A DNA stretch of 64,000 bases from an uncultured Clostridia bacterium (GTDB taxonomy: Bacteria > Bacillota > Clostridia > Oscillospirales > Ruminococcaceae): positions 185,307 to 249,306 of the forward strand of contig CAMCPM010000001.1 in the NCBI GenBank assembly GCA_945876755.1, given 5' to 3'. Under the pieces are notes generated by a model. It saw only the letters and a program-made list of their open reading frames with translations. It did not search any database and was not told the origin of the DNA. Below are positions 53,692 to 62,522 of this stretch, in pieces (the first letter of the stretch is position 1; each line of letters starts with the position of its first letter). Made by a program: the position numbers and the translations under genes.

Positions 53692-54713
53692 TAAATTGTA
53701 CACATCTTTTCAATCATTACTTCCGCAAGCTTTTCACAAGCTTCAAGGTCTGAAATTTTTACCACACACGACGGAGAATGTAGATATCTGCAAGGAGCAG
53801 AAATTGCCATTGTACGAACACCGCCTCTTGAAATATGGATCGCTCCGCTGTCATTTCCGCCTGCAACCATTGTTTTGGTCTGCCAAGCTATTCCCTGCTT
53901 TTCTGCTTCATCGCGGGAAATATTATAAAGCTCTTTATCATAAATTGTTGAACGGTCCATATGTGAAACAACTGCACCCTTGCCAAGTTCACAGCAGCGC
54001 TTTTCTGCAGAAGCAAGCGGAATATCAGCCGCAGTTGTCGCTTCAAGAACAAGCGCAAAATCCGGGTCAACCGAATATGCGGCAGAACGAGCCCCTCTGA
54101 GTCCGACCTCTTCCTGAACAACAAATGTGAAAACACAATCATAAGGGAGTTCGGATTTGATAAGCTCAATCATCACAGCACAGCCAAAACGGTCGTCAAT
54201 TGCTTTTCCTTTAATATATCCATCGCCAAATGCAAGAAATTCGGAAGAAAAATGTACCCTATCGCCAAGCGAAACCAGCTTTTCAGATTCTTCCTTATTT
54301 GCTGTGCCGATATCTACATAAAGCGACGAAAACTTAGGCGCAGTCTTTTTTTCGTCAGCAGAAAGATTGTGTACTGCCTTTGCACCTATTACGCCTGCAA
54401 TATTGTTATCTCCGACTAAAACCTGTCTGCCTATTGCGACACGAGCGTCAATTCCGCCGACTGCCGAAACAGTAAGTGTTCCGTCCGATTTTATAGAGGT
54501 CACTATCATTCCGACTTCATCCATGTGCGCTGAGATCATAACCTTGTTCTTAGAACGGTTTGCCCCCTTTTTATATGCAATAATGCTTCCAAGAGGGTCA
54601 ACGGTATAATCGCAGTAACCCGAAATTTCGGAAATTATAAAGTCTCTTACCTTGCCTTCATCGCCGGAAGTACCGTTAATAAGACAAAGCTTTTTCAGAA
54701 GTTCAAGCGTCAT
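53691..54713 (-). CDS. M42-family metallopeptidase (first of a tandem pair)
   Basis: 340 residues. Co-catalytic metal aminopeptidase, with SAHMDEVG (first His/Asp pair), KAIDDRFG (bridging Asp), QEEVGLRGA (Glu pair), ATTAADI (Asp) and the C-terminal RYLHSPS (last His). Members (FrvX, CelM, PepA-type glutamyl aminopeptidases) are cytosolic and trim peptides. It overlaps the next M42 gene (54710-55723) by four bases (ATGA), so the pair is translated together. The two proteins are diverged paralogues. Confidence 0.87.
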   Translation of the reverse strand: MTLELLKKLCLINGTSGDEGKVRDFIISEISGYCDYTVDPLGSIIAYKKGANRSKNKVMISAHMDEVGMIVTSIKSDGTLTVSAVGGIDARVAIGRQVLVGDNNIAGVIGAKAVHNLSADEKKTAPKFSSLYVDIGTANKEESEKLVSLGDRVHFSSEFLAFGDGYIKGKAIDDRFGCAVMIELIKSELPYDCVFTFVVQEEVGLRGARSAAYSVDPDFALVLEATTAADIPLASAEKRCCELGKGAVVSHMDRSTIYDKELYNISRDEAEKQGIAWQTKTMVAGGNDSGAIHISRGGVRTMAISAPCRYLHSPSCVVKISDLEACEKLAEVMIEKMCTI

Positions 54714-55723
54714 ACGCCCACCTCCTCAAGATAAGCCGCAATAAGCTGTGCTGTATTTTCCACATCTGAAACAGAAATAACCTCAACAGGTGTGTGCATA
54801 TATTTCAGCGGTATTGATAATGTGACTGCTTTTACACCGCTTTTATTTACCGAAAATCTGTCGGCATTGGTTCCGGTTTCGCCGTTCATTACTTCGATTT
54901 GATACGGCATATTATTTTTCTGTGCAATTTCTTTAAACCGTCCGGAAAGCTCTTTATCAAGAGTCGGAGCAAAGCCTATCATACATCCTTTGCCCATCTT
55001 TCCGCATTTAAGTTCGGAATCATCTGCGGTAAGCGCAAAGCTGACATCGACAGCAAGAGCAATATCAGGTTCAATATCAAACACGCCGATTTTCGCTCCC
55101 CGTTCGCCGATTTCCTCCTGAGTCGAAAACATAACCGTTACTTCGCAATTAAGTTTTTTATCCTTTACAATTTCAAGAGAACGCAAAATTGCTGCAATAC
55201 CGCACCTGTCATCAAGTGCCGCACCTGTAATTCTGTCACCCTGCATTTTTTTACATTTTGATGAAAATACAATTTTATCGCCGAGCGAAATTTTCTCTTC
55301 CGCTTGTGATTTAGTCATGCCGATATCTATGCAGATATCATTAAGTTCAGGAACACTACTTTCATCAGTTTCAAGGTGAGGAGGGATTGCACATACAATT
55401 CCTGTTACCGACTCTTTGCCGAGAATTGTGACCTGCTGTGCAAGCAGAAGTCTGCGGTCAATTCCTCCGCAGTTGGATATTTTTACAAAACCATCATCGG
55501 TAATATAAGTTACAACAAAACCTATCTGGTCGATATGTGCATCAATCAAAATATGAGGCTTTGCACCTTTTTTACCCAAATGGCCGATCACATTTCCGTT
55601 TTTTATATAACAGTCATCAGTATATTCTTTCAGCATAGAAAGCGCAAGTTCAGCGGCTTTGGTTTCATCGCCGCTGACTCCGCTGGTATCTGCAAGCTGA
55701 ATTATTGTTTTTTCCAGATCCAT
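54710..55723 (-). CDS. M42-family metallopeptidase (second of the tandem pair)
   Basis: 337 residues. Same active-site pattern as the neighbour: DAHIDQIG, AALDDRCG, QEEIGERGA, AVDVSF and KYMHTPVEVI. Two metal sites are complete. Tandem M42 genes suggest heteromeric dodecamers or different peptide specificities. GAGGT precedes the ATG. It lies ten bases after murD and is probably in the same transcript. Confidence 0.87.
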   Translation of the reverse strand: MDLEKTIIQLADTSGVSGDETKAAELALSMLKEYTDDCYIKNGNVIGHLGKKGAKPHILIDAHIDQIGFVVTYITDDGFVKISNCGGIDRRLLLAQQVTILGKESVTGIVCAIPPHLETDESSVPELNDICIDIGMTKSQAEEKISLGDKIVFSSKCKKMQGDRITGAALDDRCGIAAILRSLEIVKDKKLNCEVTVMFSTQEEIGERGAKIGVFDIEPDIALAVDVSFALTADDSELKCGKMGKGCMIGFAPTLDKELSGRFKEIAQKNNMPYQIEVMNGETGTNADRFSVNKSGVKAVTLSIPLKYMHTPVEVISVSDVENTAQLIAAYLEEVGV

Positions 55724-55733
55724 ATTATACCTC

Positions 55734-57125
55734 TTATTTCAATGAGTTTACAATACTCTTGTAATGTCTGCCGCGTTCTTCAAAATTCTTGTACATATCA
55801 AAGCTTGCGCTTGCAGGTGAAAGTGTAACTATATCTCCGCCCGAAGCTGCATTTCTTGCGGCTTCGACAGCTTCTTCCATTGTATTTACCCTGATTATCC
55901 GGCACTCGTTTTCATTGTAATTCTTATAAGCTTTTACCGCTGTCTCAATTTTGTCTGCGGTTGCTCCGAGAAGAACAAGCGTCTTGACATAAGTGTTTAT
56001 CGGTTCGGCAAGCTGATTGTAATCAAGCTTTTTGTCCGAGCCGCCTGCAATCATTATTACACGGCGGTTAAATGCATTGAGTCCTGCAATTACGCTTATC
56101 GGACTTGTTGCAATGCTGTCATTATAATATCTTACTCCATCAAGCTCTCTGACAAATTCTATACGATGTTCAACTCCGCCGAAGGTTCTTGCTGTCTCGG
56201 CAATTTCTTCATTGGGAGCGTCGCCGTGTACAAGTGAAATTGCTGTAAGATAATTCTCAACATTATGCAATCCGGGAATTTTTATTTCGTCCTTGTGTAC
56301 GATTTTCTCGGTCACGCCGTTATCGGTAAAGCAAAGCCAGCCGTCATCATCAAGGTATGAACCTCTTTCAGGTTTGCCAAGACGGCTGAATTTATAAAGG
56401 CTGCCCCGTACAAATTCGCTGAGACGGTCTGTATCCTCGTTGTCCATATTAAGTACGGTTACAGAAAAGGCATTTTGGTGCAGGACAAGATTTTTCTTTG
56501 CGTCAATGTACTCCTGCATTGAACTGTGTACATTAAGATGGTCGGGATAAATATTTGTTATTGCAGCACGGTCAGGAGATTTTCTCATGCTGATAAGCTG
56601 AAAGCTTGAAAGCTCAACAACAGCAACGTCGTCATCGGCGATATCCTCAATTATAGGAAGCAGCGCTCTGCCGATATTTCCTCCCTTATGTACTTTTTTT
56701 CCGCTTCTTTCGAGTATCTCAGAAGTAATTGTAGTTGTGGTGGTCTTGCCGTCCGTACCTGTTATTGCATATATTTTGCAGGGACAAAGGTCGAAGAACA
56801 CTTCCATTTCAGAAGTAACGACAATGCCCATATCACGAGCCTTTTTAAGTTCCGGAATATTGAAATATACGCCCGGCGCACGAAAAACTATATCACAACT
56901 ATATATCGCATCAAGATAGTTTTCTCCAAGCGAAAGCTTTACACCTGCCGATTCAAATTCGTCTGCAAGAACGCCGACCTGCTCACGGGTTTTTCTGTCG
57001 CATAAAGTCACGTCTATTCCTTTTTTTCTGAACAGACGGATAGTATCATTATTGGTTACGCCTGTACCGATAAATGCAACCTTTTTATTTTTAATACTGC
57101 TGAAAAATCTTTCTGCTTTTGTCAT
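55734..57125 (-). CDS. murD: UDP-N-acetylmuramoylalanine--D-glutamate ligase
   Basis: 463 residues. It adds D-glutamate to UDP-MurNAc-L-Ala in peptidoglycan precursor synthesis. The Mur ligase layout is clear: a Rossmann-like N-terminal domain (KKVAFIGTGVTN), ATP-binding loop ITGTDGKTTTTTI, NIYPDHLNVHSS in the central domain and the C-terminal domain with IMIAGGSDKKLDY. The ATG at 57125 has GGAG 12 bases upstream; earlier in-frame ATGs at 57137 and 57143 overlap that site. It is the promoter-proximal gene of a minus-strand run, not in a mur cluster. Confidence 0.94.
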   Translation of the reverse strand: MTKAERFFSSIKNKKVAFIGTGVTNNDTIRLFRKKGIDVTLCDRKTREQVGVLADEFESAGVKLSLGENYLDAIYSCDIVFRAPGVYFNIPELKKARDMGIVVTSEMEVFFDLCPCKIYAITGTDGKTTTTTITSEILERSGKKVHKGGNIGRALLPIIEDIADDDVAVVELSSFQLISMRKSPDRAAITNIYPDHLNVHSSMQEYIDAKKNLVLHQNAFSVTVLNMDNEDTDRLSEFVRGSLYKFSRLGKPERGSYLDDDGWLCFTDNGVTEKIVHKDEIKIPGLHNVENYLTAISLVHGDAPNEEIAETARTFGGVEHRIEFVRELDGVRYYNDSIATSPISVIAGLNAFNRRVIMIAGGSDKKLDYNQLAEPINTYVKTLVLLGATADKIETAVKAYKNYNENECRIIRVNTMEEAVEAARNAASGGDIVTLSPASASFDMYKNFEERGRHYKSIVNSLK

Positions 57126-57166
57126 TGTAAGATTCATCTCCATAACAATTATTGCATACATATTTT

Positions 57167-57195
57167 ATTATATCCAATTTTTATTAAAATAGCAA
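57167..57195 (-). promoter_or_regulatory. Sigma-A-type promoter for murD
   Basis: On the minus strand: TTGCTA (57195-57190), 17-base spacer, TATAAT (57172-57167), 42 bases before the ATG. Confidence 0.6.
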
Positions 57196-57254
57196 CAGCA
57201 TACATAGATTTTTTAGTATTTTCATAAATATAACTAAGAAATGAGGTGCAAACA

Positions 57255-58829
57255 GTGAAAATTTTTATGAACCGTATTGCAAAGGATACTGCACGGCTTA
57301 CTGCCGTTTCATTTATTTTACAGGGACTCGGACTATGGCTCAACATTTTGATATCCAACAAGCTTGGTACGGCTTCGGTTGGAGTTATGACTCTTATTTT
57401 TTCGCTGTTCGGGTTTATTATGGTACTCGCCAACGGAAATATATTTATATCAACCAGCCGTTTTGTTTCAGAAGAAATCGGCGCAGGAAACGGAAATGTT
57501 TCCAGAATAATGCGTTTGTCAACAGGATTTTCGCTTATACTCTCCACAGCTTTTTCACTGGCTTCATTCGGACTTGCAAAGATAATTGCAGAATACGCTT
57601 CGGGAGAACCCGAACTTGCAATGTCCGTAAAAATAATTGCATTTTCACTGCCTCCTGCAGCTTTCGGTTCTTGTATTAAAGGATATTTCAATGCTGTACG
57701 AAATGTCAAAGTCCCCTGCCTTGGCGATATTATTGAATTTGCCGCAAAGTGGACTTCGCTTACAGTTGGAGTACTTTTTCTGCTTGACAGAGGTCTCAGC
57801 ATCTATATCCTGATTTCCGGCTCAATTCTCTTCGGAGAGGTTATAAGCTGCATTTTCTACATAATAAAATATTATCCCGAATACAAACGATTTTCTGCAC
57901 TTCCAAGCGGAAAACCTCGTATAAACCGCATTTCCGCATATATGAAGCTTTCTCTTCCTATTGTTGCAAGCGGTTATGTCCAGATGATAATGTCCTCGCT
58001 TAATGAAGCGCTTGTTCCTGTTGCATTGCTTAAATACAACGCCTCTGCCGAACGTGCAATGAGTGAATACGGTATGTTCGAGGCGATGATAATTCCAACT
58101 GTTTTTTACCCTGCGGTAATCCTTACAAGTCTTTCCAATATTATTATTCCCGAAATTGCACGGGCAAATTCGTCGGGTAATACCGAGCGCGTTAAGCATC
58201 TTATACGCAAAATTTTCAGCCGTGCTTTTGCATACTCGTTTTTTATTTCGGGAATGCTTTTTTCCGCAGGCGGCAGAATAGGACAAATACTCTGCCCGTC
58301 CGACAGCCTTGTAAGCGAAACGCTTGTAAAAATGTTTCCCGTTGTACCATTCATCTATCTTGAAATTGTACTTGAAGGAATTATAAAGGGACTTGGCAAG
58401 CAGAATTTTTCTACGGTAAACAGCTTTTGCGAATATGTGATAAGAATTATCTGCGTTATAGTTTTTGTTAAGCTTTACGGATTTACGGGAGTTCTGATTT
58501 CCTATTATGCAAGCAATATTTACAGCAACATTGTAAGGATCATTTTTGTTTGCAGAACTGCAAATTTGCGCTTTGAAGTGTTCAGCTATATTATAAAACC
58601 GTTTGCTATGTGCTTTTTCTGCTGTCAGCTTGCTTCGGCTCTGACAGGCTTTATCCGCTATTCTTCTGTAATGCTCGAAACGGTCATTTATCTTTGCACA
58701 GCAGCTATTGTTTTTGTCCTGCTGTATGAGCTTGACAAAAAGCTTTCTGACAGTAAAATACACTCTCAAGAACGTCTGATGTTTAATATAAAAAAAGAGG
58801 AACGGTTAAATAAAACCGTTCCTCAATGA
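57255..58829 (+). CDS. SpoVB/MurJ-like polysaccharide flippase (MOP superfamily)
   Basis: 524 residues with about 13-14 membrane helices. The pattern (NRIAKDTARLTAVSFILQGLG start, ILISNKLGTASVG, VRNVKVPCLGDIIEFAAKW, then MKLSLPIVASGYVQ) is that of the SpoVB / polysaccharide-transporter branch rather than drug-efflux MATE proteins. It probably flips a lipid-linked sugar precursor across the membrane, consistent with a murD neighbour and with sporulation genes nearby. GTG at 57255 has GAGGT about seven bases upstream. The last codons contain the terminator of the opposing gene. Confidence 0.82.
   Translation: MKIFMNRIAKDTARLTAVSFILQGLGLWLNILISNKLGTASVGVMTLIFSLFGFIMVLANGNIFISTSRFVSEEIGAGNGNVSRIMRLSTGFSLILSTAFSLASFGLAKIIAEYASGEPELAMSVKIIAFSLPPAAFGSCIKGYFNAVRNVKVPCLGDIIEFAAKWTSLTVGVLFLLDRGLSIYILISGSILFGEVISCIFYIIKYYPEYKRFSALPSGKPRINRISAYMKLSLPIVASGYVQMIMSSLNEALVPVALLKYNASAERAMSEYGMFEAMIIPTVFYPAVILTSLSNIIIPEIARANSSGNTERVKHLIRKIFSRAFAYSFFISGMLFSAGGRIGQILCPSDSLVSETLVKMFPVVPFIYLEIVLEGIIKGLGKQNFSTVNSFCEYVIRIICVIVFVKLYGFTGVLISYYASNIYSNIVRIIFVCRTANLRFEVFSYIIKPFAMCFFCCQLASALTGFIRYSSVMLETVIYLCTAAIVFVLLYELDKKLSDSKIHSQERLMFNIKKEERLNKTVPQ
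58797..58824 (-). terminator. Terminator of the GGDEF-EAL gene, lying inside the end of the flippase gene
   Basis: An 11-bp stem GAGGAACGGTT / AACCGTTCCTC (58797-58807 with 58814-58824). On the minus strand it is followed by TTTTTTTAT, so it fits the minus-strand gene ending at 58835. It also encodes the last residues of the plus-strand flippase. Confidence 0.7.
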
Positions 58830-58834
58830 AATAT

Positions 58835-60505
58835 TTATTTAGAAAGGCGCTCCTCAAACACTTTTTTAGGAAGAGGCTTATCAAAATAAAAGCCTTGTGC
58901 CATAAAGCAATTATTTTCTTTCAATACCTTTATATGCTCTTCAGTTTCAACGCCCTCGACTATGCATTCTATATTAAAGCTCTGTGCAAGCGAAATTATA
59001 TGTTTAAGCATCAAATAATTCTGATCCCGTTCGTTTCTATTGGACTCAAGAAATTTTTTATCTATTTTAATTACATTCCAAGGCAGATCGCATATAAGGT
59101 TAAGAGAAGAATAACCCACTCCGAAATCATCGATAGCTGTACTTATTCCATTTTCCTGTAAACCGTATACTATTTTTTTAAGTTCACGGAAATCCGACTC
59201 CGTAGTTGTCTCGGTAAGTTCTATCTCGATATACTCATGCGGAATGTTATATTTATTGATGATGGCAAGAATACTGTCAAGAAGCTCGGTATTGCCAAGA
59301 TTGCATCTTGAACAGTTTATAGAAATCCTTACAACATCTTTTCCTTCATCAAGCCATTTTCTTATGTCCATGCAGACGTGCTCGATCATGTAAAGATCAA
59401 GCATTTCTATCATTCCGCTGCGCTCCATAATAGGAATAAATTCTATCGGCGGTACCAGCTTTCCGTCACAGAACCATCTGCAAAGAGCCTCAGCGCCTGT
59501 CATTGAATAATCATTTAACGATACTTTGGGCTGATAATATACCTGAAACTCTTCTTTTTCCAATGCTTCACGCATCTGCTGCAAAAGCTTCTTTTCCTTT
59601 TTTATATTTTCCATAATTTCATCGCTGTAAAATACAAACTGCGCCGTATGTGAAGCTTTACATATATTTTTAGCAGCACTGATACAATCCATTATAACTG
59701 ACGCATCAGGACAGTCATCAGGTATCATATAAAATCCGGCTGAAGCACTGATACATACACACTTGTTCCCATCGTCACTGTAAGCAATATTTTTTCCGTT
59801 GAAGTAATCCTTTACAAGCTCAATTTTCTCCTTGTTAAATAGCAATGTAAAGTTATCTCCGCCGACGCGGCAAACGACCTCACCGTCAGACAAAAGACTT
59901 TCAAGACCTTTAATATAGTTCTTCATCGCCTTGGTTGCATTCTGTCTGCCTATCATATGGTTGACTCCGGCAAAACCTTTCAGGTTAAAAAAACACGCTC
60001 CGTATTTTCCTATACGTTTACGGGCTATTTCCATTGTAAGAGTTTTCATGTAATATGTAATATTATATATGCCAAGTTCAGCGTCATGAAACGTAAAGAA
60101 ATCTGCAATTTTCATAAGCCTTGAACGTCCGTTGAACACGAAAATAAGCTTTTGAAGTACATTTATTTTCTCAAGTTCTTCTTCAGACCAGCTGCATTCC
60201 CCATTTTTAATATAAAAAAGATACTCCGCAACATTACCGCCTCCGGTAACTTCTTTTTTGCGAAAAGCTATTGTAATATCCTCAGGGGAAGAATTATCGG
60301 AGTATAAAGTTACATAATTGCCGTTTTGCTTTTTTTCGTCCGCAAAAGTATTGTAGAAAATGAGTTCAACTCCGGCTATTCTAAGGAGCTGACACACACG
60401 GCGCATTGCATTGCATATATCCGGATGATCAACTTCCGTGATCTTCTCCATTTTAACGATAAACTCACATATTGCTTTTCCGTACTCAATTTCATTAAAT
60501 TCCAT
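58835..60505 (-). CDS. GGDEF-EAL protein with degenerate GGDEF motif
   Basis: 556 residues, no membrane helix. Residues ~1-130 are an unassigned sensor-like region. The GGDEF domain (~140-300) has GGDNF where GGDEF is expected, so cyclase activity is doubtful. The EAL domain (~310-556) keeps TGAEALCRW, the NCSR region, the Glu of ELTETTTESD, IDDFGVGYSSL and the later EGVET motif, so it should be an active cyclic-di-GMP phosphodiesterase. GGGAG precedes the ATG. The HD-GYP protein encoded just upstream on the same strand could also degrade cyclic-di-GMP. Confidence 0.87.
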   Translation of the reverse strand: MEFNEIEYGKAICEFIVKMEKITEVDHPDICNAMRRVCQLLRIAGVELIFYNTFADEKKQNGNYVTLYSDNSSPEDITIAFRKKEVTGGGNVAEYLFYIKNGECSWSEEELEKINVLQKLIFVFNGRSRLMKIADFFTFHDAELGIYNITYYMKTLTMEIARKRIGKYGACFFNLKGFAGVNHMIGRQNATKAMKNYIKGLESLLSDGEVVCRVGGDNFTLLFNKEKIELVKDYFNGKNIAYSDDGNKCVCISASAGFYMIPDDCPDASVIMDCISAAKNICKASHTAQFVFYSDEIMENIKKEKKLLQQMREALEKEEFQVYYQPKVSLNDYSMTGAEALCRWFCDGKLVPPIEFIPIMERSGMIEMLDLYMIEHVCMDIRKWLDEGKDVVRISINCSRCNLGNTELLDSILAIINKYNIPHEYIEIELTETTTESDFRELKKIVYGLQENGISTAIDDFGVGYSSLNLICDLPWNVIKIDKKFLESNRNERDQNYLMLKHIISLAQSFNIECIVEGVETEEHIKVLKENNCFMAQGFYFDKPLPKKVFEERLSK

Positions 60506-60694
60506 CGTCTTACTCCCTTAAAATTTTGTCAGTTAATAAATTAAGGCAATTAGTAAAAATCAACATTAAAAAATCATAAAATCTATTACTTTCATACAAT
60601 TATATTTTATCATTTTATGGGATTTAAATCAATATATATTTCAAACATTTTTTAAATAGAAATTTCATATTTATATGTACATTTTAGCAGTACA

Positions 60695-60775
60695 AACAAA
60701 AGCGCCCCGATTTAAGGGGATATCCATATAAAAACATTATATGGATACAAAGCCTCTTTTTCGGAGCGTTTCTTT
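60695..60775 (-). terminator. Long bipartite stem-loop after the HD-GYP gene
   Basis: Outer arms AAAGCGCCCCG (near 60699-60709) and CGGAGCGTTT (60762-60771) enclose a second stem TATCCATATA / TATATGGATA (60721-60730 with 60738-60747 region). On the minus strand the outer arm is followed by GCGCTTTTGTTTG, which fits an intrinsic terminator for the gene ending at 60780. Confidence 0.55.
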
Positions 60776-60779
60776 AGTA

Positions 60780-61880
60780 TTACATATTTATAAGAGTTCT
60801 GTTAAGCTTCTTATCTTCAATAAGCTCTGTTATAACAATATTTAAGCAGGACAGATCCCATGAAAGGTCGTATGTTTTTTCACTTCCGATAACAGTTACC
60901 ATCGGACGAAGCGGCTGGTCAGGATAATTTTTCATAACGAAAGCAATTTCTCCGTTTGAAAGCTTTACCCTTGAACCGGTTGGATAAGGTGCGACCTTTC
61001 TCAAAAATGCGTGTACGACCCTTTCATCAAAATGTGAACCTGTACCGCCCATTATAAATTCAATCGCCTCATTCGGAGGACTTGGTGTTCTGTACGGTCT
61101 GTTTGAGGTAAGGGCGTCATAAACATCTGCAACGGCAAGTATTCTTGCATACGGGTGGATATCGGTACCGCTGAGATGATTAGGATAGCCTGAACCGTCA
61201 AGCTTCTCGTGATGACCTACGATTCCTCTGAATATATTTTCATTTACAAGATGACGTTCTTTAAGGTGCATTGCCGCATGAACAGGGTGCATTTTAACTA
61301 TATCAAACTCCTCGGAAGTAAGTCTGCCGGGTTTGTTTATAATTTCAATCGGTATTGCAACCTTTCCGATATCGTGAAGCAAGCCTGCAAGCCCAAGCTC
61401 ATTGAGCATCTGATTTGTAAGTCCAAGTTCGATGCCAATGGCAATAGACATTATTGCAACGCTTAAACTGTGGTGATATGTATAGTCGTCATACATTTTA
61501 ATGTCCGCAATATTTATAAGAATATCCTTCTGTGACGAAAGACTGTCAATAAGCTCCTGAGTTGTTACGCCTATTGCTTCAATGTCTCCCTGCTGAACGC
61601 CCTTGCTGCTGTCAATAAAATTATCTGCAAGGCTGTGGATATTGGAGATCGCTTCACGCCGTATCTGCTGATTTATGGAAGATACAACACGCACTTCGCT
61701 TCTTACAGTGTCTATGTATGCGCCGTCCAGCTTAGCATTACACAGCTGAGTGATCTGAACGTCAGACAATTTCTGACCTGACTTTAAAATCATCGCTGAC
61801 TGTAATGAAGGTTCATAAAAATGAATGTCTCTTGCAAGACACATTCCCGGAAGAAGCTCCTCGGCTCTTACAAATACCAA
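60780..61880 (-). CDS. HD-GYP-domain cyclic-di-GMP phosphodiesterase-like protein
   Basis: 366 residues. The N-terminal ~65 residues (LVFVRAEELLPGMCLARDI start) are of the type seen in HD-GYP proteins. The HD-GYP core holds YHHSLSVA, LLHDIGK (the HD pair), MHPVHAAMHL and GHHEKLDGSGYPNHLSGTDI (the GYP motif), and the DVYDAL segment. Start is a TTG at 61880 with AAGGAG nine bases upstream; a TTG three codons earlier overlaps the site. No membrane or receiver domain, so the signal is unknown. Confidence 0.88.
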   Translation of the reverse strand: MVFVRAEELLPGMCLARDIHFYEPSLQSAMILKSGQKLSDVQITQLCNAKLDGAYIDTVRSEVRVVSSINQQIRREAISNIHSLADNFIDSSKGVQQGDIEAIGVTTQELIDSLSSQKDILINIADIKMYDDYTYHHSLSVAIMSIAIGIELGLTNQMLNELGLAGLLHDIGKVAIPIEIINKPGRLTSEEFDIVKMHPVHAAMHLKERHLVNENIFRGIVGHHEKLDGSGYPNHLSGTDIHPYARILAVADVYDALTSNRPYRTPSPPNEAIEFIMGGTGSHFDERVVHAFLRKVAPYPTGSRVKLSNGEIAFVMKNYPDQPLRPMVTVIGSEKTYDLSWDLSCLNIVITELIEDKKLNRTLINM

Positions 61881-61911
61881 ATACGTCAACTCCTTAGCAT
61901 AAACTGAATGA

Positions 61912-61975
61912 GTCCCCTAACAAAATGCAGGGGACCCCGTACAAGTCATATTACATACTGAAACAGCATAATATG
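61912..61975 (-). promoter_or_regulatory. Two leader hairpins before the HD-GYP gene
   Basis: One stem GTCCCCT / AGGGGAC (61912-61918 with 61929-61935) and another CATATTA / TAATATG (61947-61953 with 61969-61975) with an inner CTG/CAG pair. They lie between abrB-like and HD-GYP genes. Neither has a T-run, so they are not clear terminators; a processing or regulatory role is possible. Confidence 0.35.
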
Positions 61976-61988
61976 TACAAAAAGGAAA

Positions 61989-62228
61989 TTACTTTTTAAG
62001 CTGAGTAATGCAGTCAGCGCAAACATACTTGCCTTTAAATTCAATGATATTTTCGTCATTGCCGCAGAATGCGCAAGCCTGCTTATATTTTTTCAGAATG
62101 ATTTTCTCGTCTTCAACATAAATTTCAAGAGCGTCTTTTTCGCCAATACCAAGGCCGCGTCTGAGTTCAATCGGAAGAACAATTCTGCCAAGTTCATCTA
62201 TTTTTCTTGTAATACCTGTTGCTTTCAT
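61989..62228 (-). CDS. AbrB/SpoVT-type transition-state regulator with zinc ribbon
   Basis: 79 residues. The N-terminal ~50 residues form a swapped-hairpin AbrB domain (GITRKIDELGRIVLPIELRRGLGI). The C-terminus has a CxxC...CxxC zinc ribbon (CAFCGN and CADC), a common variant in Clostridia. Such dimeric proteins bind AT-rich DNA and control stationary-phase and sporulation genes. GGAGG lies about eight bases before the ATG. It is divergent from spmA. Confidence 0.9.
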   Translation of the reverse strand: MKATGITRKIDELGRIVLPIELRRGLGIGEKDALEIYVEDEKIILKKYKQACAFCGNDENIIEFKGKYVCADCITQLKK

Positions 62229-62315
62229 TGAAACAACCTCCTAATTATTTTCATTGGGAAAAAGCCGATAAATACAAAGCAATCGTTTTGCCGGTTTGAG
62301 GAACACACGAAAAGC

Positions 62316-62334
62316 CGTCACTAAAAATGTGACG
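62316..62334 (-). promoter_or_regulatory. Hairpin in the abrB-like leader
   Basis: CGTCAC / GTGACG (62316-62321 with 62329-62334), loop of 7, in the 5' leader of the abrB-like gene. It may be an operator or a leader structure; nothing further can be read from it. Confidence 0.35.
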
Positions 62335-62375
62335 AAAAACGGCAGAAATTATTTAATCAGCATTTCCTTAGTTAT

Positions 62376-62405
62376 ATTGTAACACATATTGTCTATATAT
62401 GTCAA
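62376..62405 (-). promoter_or_regulatory. Promoter for the abrB-like gene
   Basis: On the minus strand: TTGACA (62405-62400), 18-base spacer, TACAAT (62381-62376), about 150 bases before the start codon, leaving a long leader. Confidence 0.55.
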
Positions 62406-62522
62406 AAAACATTGTGTGAACATTAATAACCATTTTATGAATATTTATGGGATGTTTTTTCCATGTTAAAAATTACATAATTATATAATAAAATATTGTA
62501 CTTGAAAGGAAGTTTTAATATC

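Noticed and set aside
57822..58769. A 315-codon open frame on the minus strand across the flippase gene
   Set aside because: It is antisense to a well-supported membrane protein, has no ribosome binding site and reads as a low-complexity basic peptide; it is a shadow frame.
61880..61988. Cyclic-di-GMP riboswitch before the HD-GYP gene
   Set aside because: The leader has hairpins but no GEMM-like core sequence.
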